Positions 21,301-30,694 of a DNA stretch of 64,000 bases are shown piece after piece. Location of the stretch: contig RPFO01000114.1 in the NCBI GenBank assembly GCA_009746045.1, forward strand, positions 949,676 to 1,013,675. Direction: 5' to 3'. The notes under the pieces were generated by a model that was not told where the DNA came from, did not search any database, and saw only the letters and a list, made by a program, of their open reading frames with translations. Position numbers and translations under genes: made by a program. Numbering within the stretch: position 1 is the stretch's first letter; the number at the start of each line of letters is the position of its first letter. This stretch comes from Mesostigma viride. Taxonomy: Eukaryota; Streptophyta; Mesostigmatophyceae; Mesostigmatales; Mesostigmataceae.

Positions 21301-24300
21301 GGGGGAAAAGGGGGGAAAAGGGGGGAAAAGGGGGAAAAGGGGGAAAAGGGCGGAAAAGGGGGACAAGGGGGACAAGGGGACAAGGGGGACAAGGGGGGAC
21401 AAGGGGGACAAGGGGGACAAGGGGAACAAGGGGGACAAGGGGGGACAAGGGGGACAAGGGGGACAAGGGGGAAAAGGGGGGAAAAGGGGGAAAAGGGGGG
21501 AAAGGGGGGAAAGGGGGGAAAGGGGGGAAAAGGGGGGAAAAGGGGGGAAAAGGGGGGAAAAGGGGGAAAAGGGGGGAAAAGGGGGAAAAGGGGGGAAAAG
21601 GGGGGAAAAGGGGGAAAAGGGGGGAAAAGGGGGGAAAAGGGGGGAAAAGGGGGGAAAAGGGGGGAAAAGGGGGGAAAAGGGGGAAAAGGGGGAAAAGGGG
21701 GAAAAGGGGGAAAAGGGGGAAAAGGGGGGAAAAGGGGGGAAATGGGGGGAAACGGGGGGAAACGGGGGGAAACGGGGGGAAACGGGGGGAAACGGGGGGA
21801 AACGGGGGGAAACGGGGGGAAACGGGGGGAAACGGGGGGAAACGGGGGGAAAAGGGGGGAAACGGGGGGAAACGGGGGGAAACGGGGGGAAACGGGGGGA
21901 AAAGGGGGGAAAAGGGGGAAAAGGGGGGAAAAGGGGGAAAAGGGGGAAAAGGGGGAAAAGGGGGAAAAGGGGGAAAAGGGGGGAAAAGGGGGGAAAAGGG
22001 GGAAAAGGGGGAAAAGGGGGAAAAGGGGGGAAAAGGGGGGAAAAGGGGGAAAAGGGGGAAAAGGGGGAAAAGGGGGGAAAAGGGGGAAAAGGGGGAAAAG
22101 GGGGAAAAGGGGGAAAAGGGGGAAAAGGGGGAAAAGGGGGAAAAGGGGGGAAAAGGGGGAAAAGGGGGAAAAGGGGGAAAAGGGGGAAACGGGGGGAAAC
22201 GGGGGAAACGGGGGGAAACGGGGGAAAAGGGGGGAAAAGGGGGAAAAGGGGGGAAAGGGGGAAAAGGGGGGAAAGGGGGAAAAGGGGGAAAGGGGGGAGA
22301 AGGGGTGCAAAAGAGTGCAAAGGGGTGGGAAGGGGTGGGAAGGGGTGGGAAGGGGTGGGAAGGGGTGGGAAGGGGGGGAAGGGGGGGAAGGGGGGGAAGG
22401 GGGGAAGGGGGGAAGGGGGGAAGGGGGGAAGGGGGGAAGGGGGGGAAGGGGGGGAAGGGGGGGAAGGGGGTAGAAGGGGGTCGAAGGGGGTCGAAGGGGT
22501 CGAAGGGGGTCGAAGGGGGTCGAAGGGGTCGAAGGGGTCGAGGGGTCGAAGGGGTCGAAGGGGGTCGAAGGGGGTCGAAGGGGGTCGAAGGGGTCGAAGG
22601 GGTCGAAGGGGGTCGAAGAGGGGAGAAGAGGGGAGAAGAGGGGAGAAGGGGGGGAGAAGGGGGAGAAGGGGGGAGAAGGGGGGAAAGGGGGGGGAAGGGG
22701 TACAAGGGGTAAAAGTGGGAAAAGTGGGGAAAGTGGGGAAAGCGGGGAAAGCGGGGAAAGCGGGGAAAGGGGGAAAGCGGGGAAAGCGGGGAAAGTGGGG
22801 AAAGTGGGGAAAGTGGGGGAAAGACGGGGGAAAGGGGGAAAGGGGGGAAAGGGGGGGAAAGGGGGGGAAAGGGGGAAAGGGGGAAAGGAGGGGAAAGGGG
22901 GAAAGGGGGGGAAAGGGGGAAAGGGGGGGAAAGACGGGGGAAAAGGGGGGAGGTGGGTGGGTGGGTGGGTGGGTGGGTGGGTGGGTGGGTGGGTGGGTGG
23001 GTGGGTGGGTGGTGGGTGGGTGGGTGGGTGGGTGGGTGGGTGGGTGGGTGGGTGGGTGGGTGGGTGGGTGGGTGGGTGGGTGGGTGTGGGTGTGGGGGGG
23101 GCAAGGGAAGAGGGATGGGTGAGAGGACATCCTGCGGGATGGCGGCTGGCCCCAGGGAATGATGATCATTGCAACTAGGACACCGCCCACGCGTCTGACC
23201 GTCAGGGCAGCGAACGAGCACATGAGCCCTTGTTTGGATGGGTCTCTTCGGCCCAATCTGTCTATGGGTGCCTGAGGGTGATAACCGTAGTGGCCCTAAC
23301 ATCAGTACGCATAAATATGTACGACATCACAGCCGTGCACGCCCCAAGAAAACACTCAGCTTGGTAATCCCCCCGTACAGCCCAAGGGGATACCCCGAGG
23401 AGACCTAGCATACACAGAATAGGCCATTCTGGTCCTCCACAGGGCTCTTTGGCGCGGCGCGTACAATGTACAATAACCCCCCGTATTCCCCGCACACGTA
23501 ACAAAAATGCCTTAAAAGTCCCCGTACGATAATTATGCTTACGCATTCTGGAACCATCCCAGTGTAAGCTCAACCCGAAACCAGTACATACAACGATCAG
23601 CGTAAGCTCACCGTTGGCATCTGTGCTCAATATTTGTGTCACTATCGTGAGATTACATGTGCCCCCGTGACCTACCCCCCCACATGGCATGGCTCGCAAG
23701 TGCTTGCTTACTCGCTTACTGACCGTTAGCAACAGGCATCGGGGCATCGGCAATTGGGCACAAAATGGGGGGCAGCAATGGAGGGCATTGGAGGCCACCC
23801 ACCATTTCCCCCAGGACCTCACCGCTGGCCTGTAAGGGGACATGGGCAACCGGGCACCTCTGCAAACCCTGGGTGGGAGCAGAGAGGGAGAGGGGGGCAA
23901 CAAAGCGAGGACATGCCACCAGAGCAACAGATATCAGTCCATGCCCTCACCGTTAGCGACAAACGAGGACATGAGCGTGGTCTTCTCCTCGGCCAGCTCC
24001 TTGGCCACCGCAAGCTCCTTGGCCTTGGAGCGCACACGCAACGCGCTGCGCAGGAACACAAACGGCAGCGCCAGCACTAACGCAAAGAGCGCGGCCAGCA
24101 CCAGGAGCAGCGCCAGGAACAGCGCGGTGCCATGCTCCGCCGGCGCGCTGAAGCCGGGCCGCGCGACCACCACCAACAGCGGCAGGCCCACGTCGACCAG
24201 AGCGCAGTCCAGGAAGTAGGACGCCGAGTTGAAGGTGACGCTGTTGCTGCCGGTCGCGACGCCGCCTGCCAGTGCGGCAACGGCCTTGGGGAAGGATCCG

Positions 24301-25395
24301 TAGACGGACAGGATCTGCTGGACCGACGCCACGATCAGGTTGCAGCTGCTGTTGAACGGGGAGCCCGGCAGCACCGTGTGGATCTCCTTGAGCGAGTCGG
24401 TGAAGACGACCCCGTCGCGGTACCCCCCCACGACAAACACCTCAGCGCCCTCCTCTTCGCCGCGCGTGCGCAGCGTGTCCAGAAGGGCGGTGAGCGCGAA
24501 CGAGACCGTGACCACGGACGGCACGGGCGGCTTGCCATAGTGCGCGATGGCCACGGCCGACGCGTAGAGGACGTGCAGCTCCTGCGACGCCACGCCCGCG
24601 TAGGAGGGCACCTCCGGCGTGAGCATAGCCAGGAACTCTCGGTTCTCCGCGATGAGCGCCTGCGCCCAGGGCGTGCCGATGCCAGCCACCTGGTAGTAGC
24701 CCCGGGGGCGCGGCAGCACGCATTTTATGCTGTCCGAGACACCTGGCTCATTGTGAACGCATGTGCCGCTGCCGACAGGTGTCGGCGCCTCGGCCCCCGG
24801 TGCCTTGCACTCAAGCGTCGTCGCGCGCACGCTGAAGAACATGCAGCCCGTGTCGGGATCGAGCGCGTCCAGTGCCGCCTGCGGGATGGTGATGTTGGCC
24901 AAGTAGCCGTGGTCGGGGCGGTAGCGGTTGACCAGGTCTGTGCACACCTGGCTCGAGCAGTGCTGCCACGTGGACTTGGGCGACACCTCCCAGTAGCTCA
25001 TGTTGAAGGGGAGCGCGGGGTCCCAGCCAGGGGGGCGCGCGCCCATGTCCAGAAAGGTGCGGTCGCGCGAGATGAGGTCCGAGGGGTCCGTCGGATTGTC
25101 TCGAACCGGGATGTGGATCCGCGCGTATGAGAGGGCGACAGTGGACGTGTATGTGGCCACGCGCATCGAGACGAGCGGGTTGGACTGGATGAGCGACCAG
25201 GACAACCGCCGCAGGGTGTCCAGCCACGTCTCATCCACCTCAGGGTCCCACGTCCAGCCGGACGCGCGCACGTTCTCATTGTACATGCTGGCCGTCGACT
25301 TGAGGCCCGAGAAGTAGATGTCAACGTCACGCGTGGACGTGGACAAAAAGTCCTGCCGGGAGGACGACACCGTTTGCTCGTTGGCCGTGGAGACC
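12572..25395 (-). CDS. Transmembrane sensor / pseudo-histidine kinase / Raf-like (TKL) protein kinase fusion, 5' end incomplete
   Basis: Eleven exons join in phase on the minus strand: 25,395-23,951; 20,430-20,283; 19,628-17,480; 17,064-17,001; 16,369-16,294; 16,033-15,976; 15,395-15,327; 14,847-14,539; 14,083-13,964; 13,519-13,480; 12,999-12,572. All have AG acceptors and GT donors and add to about 1,635 codons. Domain order: extracellular Cache-like sensor, one membrane segment, degenerate HisKA and HATPase, receiver-like region, linker, complete TKL kinase. Known biology: plant ethylene receptors are histidine-kinase relatives that signal through the separate Raf-like kinase CTR1. Here both kinds of module sit in one chain, so signal input and kinase output would be coupled directly at the membrane (inference). 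At least one more 5' exon, with the start codon and probably a first membrane helix, lies above 25,395 and was not found. Exon borders are my reading, not RNA-supported; the 64-nt exon is the least certain. Confidence 0.82.
13040..13080 (-). repeat. C-rich polypyrimidine tract next to a splice acceptor
   Basis: The plus strand is ggggggtggggggt-type sequence, so the sense strand is a C-rich tract about 40 bp upstream of the acceptor at 13,000. Confidence 0.6.
14857..14932 (-). repeat. C-rich polypyrimidine tract next to a splice acceptor
   Basis: About 75 bp of almost unbroken G on the plus strand (C/T on the sense strand), starting 10 bp from the acceptor at 14,848. Confidence 0.75.
15700..15975 (-). 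repeat. Degenerate tandem copies of an exon 3' end plus splice donor, inside the intron
   Basis: The true exon ends ...GAGCTCCAGATGCTGGAGAAG followed by GTGAGC (about 15,970-15,996). Related copies, each again ending in a donor-like GTGAGC or GTGGG, lie at about 15,882-15,915 (AAGCTGCAGATGCTGCAGAAG|GTGAGC), 15,832-15,850, 15,788-15,805 and 15,715-15,730. The closest copy has only scattered substitutions. Confidence 0.65.
15976..16369 (-). CDS. Linker exons leading into the kinase domain
   Basis: Exon 16,369-16,294 gives an acidic linker (DAMSREAPSDAVGPLVDVGE). Exon 16,033-15,976 gives PLSLRPTLINYEELQMLEK, which runs straight into VGEGTFGEV of the next exon. Phases fit exactly (2 nt carried over, then 58 nt = 1 + 57). 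The Asn-Tyr-Glu-Glu-Leu lead-in is typical of plant-type TKL kinases. Confidence 0.8.
17001..17064 (-). CDS. Short connecting exon (64 nt)
   Basis: Chosen because an AG acceptor at 17,065 and donor GTACGC at 17,000 give phase 0 in and phase 1 out, linking the large exon to the linker exon with no stop (GTVHGRAPAMDRLLRAVHLPP). An alternative acceptor 17 nt downstream is possible. Weakest exon of the model. Confidence 0.5.
17480..19628 (-). CDS. Large exon: degenerate HATPase and receiver-like region
   Basis: Codes for 716 codons. It begins LRNLLGGNVALEASVVDLEETL, corresponding to the end of HisKA. Next comes GDGHRIKQVLVTLLASSLSCT at the N-box position, where the ATP-binding Asn is Ser. CDVDDTGALLHAP is the G1 box with its second Gly lost, and GLSFSIARSVARMMGGDV is a modified G2 box. 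A long Gly/Ala/Ser-rich insert separates the N and G1 boxes. The second half (NTVLLALSEGMECQLAEKWFASQG ... MVLVDSEFA) has the alternating strand and helix pattern of a response-regulator receiver, with Asp in VLVDS as a possible remnant of the phospho-acceptor; this is tentative. Together these point to a pseudo-kinase sensor core. Minus-strand frames inside the Gly-rich stretches other than this one are shadows. Confidence 0.8.
19640..19695 (-). repeat. C-rich polypyrimidine tract next to a splice acceptor
   Basis: G-rich plus strand (C-rich sense strand) in two runs, about 15-65 bp upstream of the acceptor at 19,629. Confidence 0.7.
19931..19985 (-). mobile_element. LINE-B 3' tail inside an intron of the receptor gene
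   Basis: ttaattaataaattaat followed by gctcctgttggggactcacgg, the reverse complement of the LINE-B terminus at 5,840-5,893 with a few changes. It shows that the LINE-B family has also entered this gene. No TSD was clear. Confidence 0.55.
20283..20430 (-). CDS. HisKA-like exon lacking the phospho-acceptor histidine
   Basis: A 148-nt exon (phase 1 in, phase 2 out) encoding EMAVPLAALASCVDLLLAPG, then EESKCMARASTASLQQLWSDIQ. Spliced to the previous exon it follows FVAN. A standard H-box would read FVAN-x-S-H-E-x-x-x-P-L: the E and PL are present but exactly three residues, including the His, are absent at the junction. The acceptor is followed upstream by the giant polypyrimidine intron. Confidence 0.75.
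20443..22952. repeat. About 2.5-kb polypurine/polypyrimidine satellite, units G4-6A2-4
   Basis: The plus strand is almost entirely G and A in 9-10-bp units (gggggaaaa, ggggggaaaa). Variant units are clustered in blocks: ggggacaa at 21,360-21,475, ggggggaaac at 21,745-21,900, ggggtgggaa at 22,320-22,375, gggggtcgaa at 22,470-22,620, gggagaa near 22,620-22,690, and gggaaagc/gt at 22,720-22,815. It lies within the intron between exons 23,951 and 20,430; on the sense strand it is a polypyrimidine tract that ends at the acceptor. Long frames read as GEKGGK or PPFSPF repeats are artefacts. Confidence 0.95.
22953..23094. repeat. (GGGT)n microsatellite
   Basis: About 35 uninterrupted GGGT/TGGG units with one phase slip near 23,010. 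It directly continues the purine satellite. It is not the plant/algal telomere repeat (TTTAGGG or TTTTAGGG). Confidence 0.95.
23600..23960 (-). repeat. Donor-like copies of an exon end inside the large intron
   Basis: The true exon end reads GTCGCTAACG|GTGAGG (23,951). Within the first 350 bp of the intron are GTTGCTAACG|GTCAGTAAG (about 23,721-23,740) and GATGCCAACG|GTGAGC (about 23,608-23,628). 23,100-23,600 holds no other recognisable feature. Confidence 0.5.
23951..25395 (-). CDS. Extracellular sensor and transmembrane exon of the fusion receptor
   Basis: About 481 codons. The N-terminal part (VSTANEQTVSSSRQDFL ... DIYFSGLKSTASMYNENV) is the long helix that typically follows a first membrane helix in Cache-type sensors. 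A region of about 380 residues with several Cys (for example WQHCSSQVCTDLV, SSCNLIV) follows. A single hydrophobic segment (ALFLALLLVLAALFALVLALP) is followed by RSALRVRSKAKELAVAKELAEEKTTLMSSFVAN, the signalling helix that leads into a HisKA domain. Acceptor ccccag at 25,396; donor AACG|GTGAGG at 23,951. The ligand is unknown. Confidence 0.8.
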
Positions 25396-26540
25396 CTGGG
25401 GATACGGAGACAGCAACCCGCGGGGAATGAGGCAGATCAGATAGTGTAGGACCAAGGCATTGCAAAACGATCACGGCATTGCAAAACGATTACGGCATTG
25501 CTAAGAACTACGTAGGGCCGCGGCACACGCGCCCAGCTGATCAGAAAAAGGAAGACACTCCCATTGTGTAAGAGGGGGCAACGGTTTGCGTACGTCAAGA
25601 ACTGTACTTGGTCCTGCAAAGGGCCAAAGCCATCCCATGCCAGCCAGCAAGAAACAAGCCACACGGCATGCGATAATCGGCATTGAATCGCCTGCTTGTC
25701 ACTTACATGTTCGAATATTCTCTCCACATGGACCATATTATTGCCACAAAGGAACACCCTAGCGCAACCTGCAGTAACGCCATCCAAGGAACGCAAGCGG
25801 AGAAACATAACCGGAGACGCAACGGTGGCAGATATAACCCCGATTCATCATCCACGACATTGTTACAAGATGATGACTATAACAGCTTCGATGATACAAG
25901 CAGAGCATGGCTACCAAGTTTTGAAAAGAACCCCGAACTTGTCAGCAACGAACAACGCGGAAAACACCTACCACTCCAAGCAAGAGGCCCCAGAGCTTCC
26001 ATCTCTGGCCAGCCATGATCTGGATCCTATCGCCCGACTAATGCATCTTTAGTATCAAATAACTAACTAGGGCGACTCCATGGGAGAAATCAAAACACTT
26101 TTATGTATGAACAACGCAGTTTCCTTGTAAGCAAACCTTGCTCGTGCGCGTTCCCCACTTGCAAGCGAAAACAAGGTTCAACAATGCGCCCGGAAGTAGG
26201 CGGCAGCGCGTGATGGTTGCCTCGGTTGATCTACATCAAGTAACTTGTGTCCCGTCGGTTATCCAATCACCTGTGTCCAATCTAAACCGATCTCATCCGT
26301 TGTCGTCGGTCAGTCGCCCATTTTACGCGGCTGCTTCCGAAAAGGTCTCTGAAGGGCGCGACGCCGTTTGCTTTTTGCAGGGGATTCGGAGGATATTTCT
26401 CAGGACACTACCTGATTTGCATCCTACTGGCAACTGCTGCATCCTACTGGCAAGTAATCAGTAAGTGCCGTTGTGGACGAGCCCTAGCTAGAGACCAAAT
26501 CTAAACCCTGATCATGATGAAAAGGGCTCAGCCACGCACG
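25396..26540. other. Upstream region of the receptor gene; missing 5' exon(s) expected here or beyond
   Basis: No convincing frame with a signal peptide or first membrane helix was found. 25,430-25,500 has three short direct copies of a ggcattgcaaaacgat-like phrase. Other frames are short and look random. Confidence 0.4.
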
Positions 26541-26544
26541 CTGA

Positions 26545-27260
26545 CACGCTGTGCGGCAACAACAACAACAACAACAGCCACGCACGCTGACACGCAGTGA
26601 CACCCGCTGAGTGCTGAATCACTAAGTGTTGTCATTAAGAATCTCTGCTGCTGCATGTGCGGCGTGGCCGCGTGGGCCTGGGGCCACAAGCCCACAACAA
26701 GAACAACAACAACAACAACAAAGCGTTGTAATTTAACGGTGGAGCCAAAGCTGGTGAAGGGCCCGCTAGATCGCCTGTTGAGTGCCAACTCCGAAACGCC
26801 CGTGGATGTTGCTGGGTTGGCGGCAGCGATTGTCAGTTCAGTCAGAACTCAGAAGGCGCTTCCTCGAACGAAACTACGCCGTCCATTAGCTTCCTGTCCA
26901 AGTTAGCTGAACCTGACGTGGAATCGTACATGTTCCCGCTGAGTTTAGTAAGTTATTAGTTGAATCCCCGCTCAGTACATGTCATCTTTGATTGCTAGGA
27001 TACATCACGTGAACTCACGCGTAGGGTTTACGCCTTACGGGAAAGATACAGCATAAAGGGTTTTCAGAAACGGTGAAAAATACCGGTGAGGTATCCGATG
27101 ATGCAACCGTCCGTGTCCCAGTGCCCCGATAGTACCACCGATACTAAATATATCCGGCCCTCGGCCACTATAGATTCTCTGCTGCCCATGTGCGGCGTGG
27201 GAACAACAACAACAACAACAACATGTCATCTGCCGCCCATGTGCGGCGTGGGCAACAACA
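26545..27260. repeat. Recurrent module: cccatgtgcggcgtgg followed by (AAC)n
   Basis: A phrase ctgctgcccatgtgcggcgtgg followed by AAC repeats occurs at about 27,180-27,222 and 27,230-27,260, and in altered form at 26,645-26,722. A further (AAC)n lies at 26,553-26,575. At 27,373-27,390 the same lead ctctgctgcccatg occurs without the insert. This looks like a short insertion repeatedly placed after cccatg. Confidence 0.5.
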
Positions 27261-29252
27261 TAGTCTTTGTTTCTTCAAGGTTTCTTTCTTTGTATCAAGG
27301 AGACAACCCTTTCAAAGTTCTTTGTATGTTTGTGATGGCATGCTGTTCAGTGTCCTGGCCCTCGGCCGTTTCCAAATCTCTGCTGCCCATGGTGAGTAGT
27401 CACGAGTTGAGTTGAGTTGAGTTTATTCCCGCGCCGGCGTACCGACAGGCGACAGGGTTACAAGGGGAATTTTAAAAGGGGACGGGACACATCGGAATTT
27501 TTTCGCGCCAAAAAATTCGCGCCGGTACCGTCGGTACCCCCGGACCGTGAAATTGTCGTGCACAATGCCCACACCTCGTGCGGAGGTGGCCATGGCGACG
27601 TGCGTTCCGTAAAAATTTGCCTAAACGGCCAGGCGACAAGCGAAAAATGTACTCAGGTGGTTTTAAACGATATTCTATTATGATGCTTCATAGCCAGATA
27701 TGCACAATTTGAAAATTCGGTGCCTTTCTTAATCCAGATTTTCACGGGCCGGGGGTCTAATCCGAAAATCTGGCCGCATATATTAATTTAGAATGCGTGC
27801 CTGCGACGGTATAATTTAAGATTCGTGGGTTATATTGATGCAGGAAGAATCGTTTAGTAATGGAAACCGTGAAAACATCCTAAGCGGCTTCGATCTGCGG
27901 CCATTTCCCGTCATTTCTGAAATGATATCGTTCTGGCCTAGTGCGCGATCCGCGGTCAAGCCATCCATGGCTGGCTGGCTTTCTCGCGCGCCTGGGTAGG
28001 AAATAAAGCCGGCCGTGGTACGTTCATTTGCCGCATGTCACCGCCCAGTCTGTTTGCGCTCTAAATGCTCCTGGCATGAAGCTTGGCGCCGCTTCCGGGT
28101 GCTCTTGCTATTTTGTTCGCCACTTGTTATGCGCTATCTGATTTTCCGCAGGTTTCAATGTTTTGCCTTATGCTGCGGCCTGCGTATGCCATGCTTCTTA
28201 AAGCTAGCAAGAGTTGATCGGGCAGTTTTGCGGCTCGGCTACACTTTGTTTTATGGAGTTTTTCATATGGTAGACATTGTATATTGCGTCGTCAAGGACC
28301 CAGCTAGCTAGCTGCCTGGGAGCGGCAATATCAACGTTGCAAGGAGCTGGCGAGCTCATAAACGCTTGTCTTGGCTCTTCAGCCTGCTGGAAAACAAGGT
28401 GAAGTTGTAGGGAAGGCGAGCATGTGTGATATAGTTATCTCCTTCCTACATGTTTTGCTTCCATTAAGCATGGCTGGGGCTTCCTATATGATAAGGATCT
28501 GCATGTGCTTATTATGACAATATTAAAGGATGACCCTTTTATCCTTTAGCATCATGACTGGGTGTTAGCTATGAGGTGATTCCCGCAAGAGGTCATGCCT
28601 GCTCGCGTAATGATTTAAGAGTCGGTGGATGTCTTCTTCAAGCATCTAGCATTTGCTTTATGTGCTTCTGCCCCATTTGCAGGGGGCAAGCTTAGGAATG
28701 TGCTTATGGTGTCCCTCATGCCATGGTGTACCATGCATGCAGGGTGGCAGCTATAACATGATGTACTAAGGGCAAACTAGGTCAGAATGACCTGTAATTT
28801 GGTGGCAAGCTTTATGATGCATTTCATTAATTAGTTGCACCTGGTTTGCCCCAGTTATGATTAGTGGTTGGCTAGGGTGTAAAAGGGGTGTTGTTTGTGC
28901 TCATAACAGGAATTTTCTGTCTTTTTTTTGCATGTTTACACCCATCAACATGATTAAACGTGCTCAGAATGAGCTCAAACTTTGTGAGAGTGAAATTCCC
29001 ACCCTAGGCCTAGTATAAATATCATAACTGACCCAGTTGCATGTGTCTACTATTTGCTTTATTTTTTTAGGACCCCAAAAATAGGTGTTTTTGTTTAAAC
29101 CCCATCAAATAGTCTAAACGTGCTCATTTTGTGGTCCTGAGTAGCCAAAATCTTTTGCAAGGGTGGGGAATCTAGGAAAATATATGGTTTGGTCACATTT
29201 GTTTTGCCCATTCTCCTAGGAAAAATCGGCCAAAAATAGCGTCTTTGTCTAT

Positions 29253-29452
29253 TTTAAACCTTAGTCCGTTAACCCCCCGACCTGTCGGGGGGTTTGACTA
29301 ACGATCGAATTTCGCGCCGCGCCGATAGCGCCGCACCACTAGTGACGGATGTCAGTGGTCCGGTGGGTCCGGGAACACTTAGGGACGAAGGTGATGCATA
29401 GGTTTGGGGGTAATATTCGCCATAGCCTGGTAATTACAACGTGCATTGAGAA
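29253..29452. repeat. Left half of a dispersed repeat split by a LINE; includes a strong hairpin
   Basis: 29,320-29,450 is the reverse complement of 11,990-12,110. Just before it, aaccccccgac-ctg-tcggggggttt (29,270-29,297) forms a near-perfect 10-bp stem. The right half of the repeat is 31,689-31,860. Confidence 0.65.
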
Positions 29453-29460
29453 ATGAACAA

Positions 29461-30476
29461 AACCCCATCATTCACCGCATGAGTCGCCCCAAGCTTCAAC
29501 GCTTCGCCCTCTGCTCCCTTGTTGGACGCTCCGAATCCGCGATCTGGGCTTCCTCACCTTCCCCATCGCCCCCCCCACCTTCCCCACCGAAGCCACCATC
29601 CGCACCCTCCTCAAGGAGGCTTTCGAGCAGCACGTGACCCCTCTTGCCGCAGATGTGGCGGCAATTGGCGGCACGCTGGCTGCTGAGCTTCCCACCATCC
29701 CCACCGCCACCGCCACCCTCCTCGCCTCCACCCCCCCCCCCCCCCTCCGCCTCCACCGACTCCATTACCGCCCAGCTCCGTGACATCGACCAGCGCCTCA
29801 AGGATAATGCAATCGCTATCGAGGTCTTGCAGAACACAGCAGGCCTCACCGCCCAGGCAGTGAAGGACATTGCCGCCAAGCCAGCCCCGGCTGGCCTGGC
29901 CGGCGATGCTCCTCCCATCACGAAGGTCTGGGCGGACATGCTTAAGCAACACACCACTTCCACCACCTCCGCCGTCGCAGCCCAGCTCCAGCGGCAGACG
30001 CTTGACCTCCGCGAGGAGGCCGAGCTCGCCAAGCGTGCAGCCTCAACGCCATCCTCAAGAACATCGACATGGAAGAAGGTGAGAATTCCGAGAAGCTTGC
30101 GCGTGCGTTTGAGAACAAAATCCTTGCACGCATGGGCCTTCTTGGGGAGATCAAGCTGACCGCCCACCGCCTCCCCCGCGCGCGGGGTAAGGCAGGGGCG
30201 CCTCCGCTTCTTCTCATCTTTGATAGCTTAGCGGACAAGATTTCGTTTCTCAGACGCCGCAAGCGGCTCGAGAAGACTCACTTCACCGTGGACGACGACT
30301 TGACCCTGGCACAGCAACAACGGCGACGGGAGCTATGGCCGACCTACCTCCAGCTCCGGCAGACCAAGGCGGGCCAGCCGGTGTACTGGAAGGGGGCGGC
30401 CATCTACGTCGGCCACAAGCCCTGGCAAGCAACCCCCTCGACCACCGCGGCCCCCGCAACTCCAGCCCCAGCCTAG
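29461..30476 (+). pseudogene. Diverged L1-type ORF1, truncated and frameshifted
   Basis: Recognisable by LTAQAVKDIAAKPAPAG, WADMLKQHTTSTTS and the C-terminal LPRARGKAGAPPLLLIFD, DDDLTLAQQQRRRELWPTYL, then YWKGAAIYVGHKPW. The first part (29,644-30,060) and the last (30,069-30,476) are in different frames, so it is broken near 30,060. The N-terminus is missing. Amino-acid divergence from the 6,326 copy is substantial, showing an older or separate subfamily. Confidence 0.75.
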
Positions 30477-30694
30477 GGGAATACAGCAGTAGTGTAGAAT
30501 AGTTAGACAGTGGCCTTGTACATGCCCGCCTACTACAGGCACTATACCAGCTTAGGCCTAGCCTTTTTAGTCATGTACATGTGTGCCTATGATGAGCCAC
30601 CCTCCAGATTCATGATGCCTAGCTTTATTTAATTATGCAGTGCCCATGCAGGGAGTAACTCTCTGCTGAGACGCCATGCCCTAGCTTTTTGTAT

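Noticed and set aside
22953..23094. Possible internal telomere
   Set aside because: The repeat is GGGT, not a known plant/algal telomere unit, and it sits in an intron next to a related satellite.
20131..23302. Very long open frames (up to about 1,040 codons) of PPFSPF or GEKGGK repeats
   Set aside because: They are translations of the intronic G/A satellite in all frames. The flanking exons splice across the region.
23100..23950. 9-nt microexon restoring the H-box histidine
   Set aside because: No AG-(9 nt with Ser-His)-GT arrangement found on the sense strand.
26528..26788. Signal-peptide or membrane-like frame as the missing first exon of the receptor
   Set aside because: The Val-rich stretch is simply (AAC)n read on the minus strand; no donor in phase was seen.
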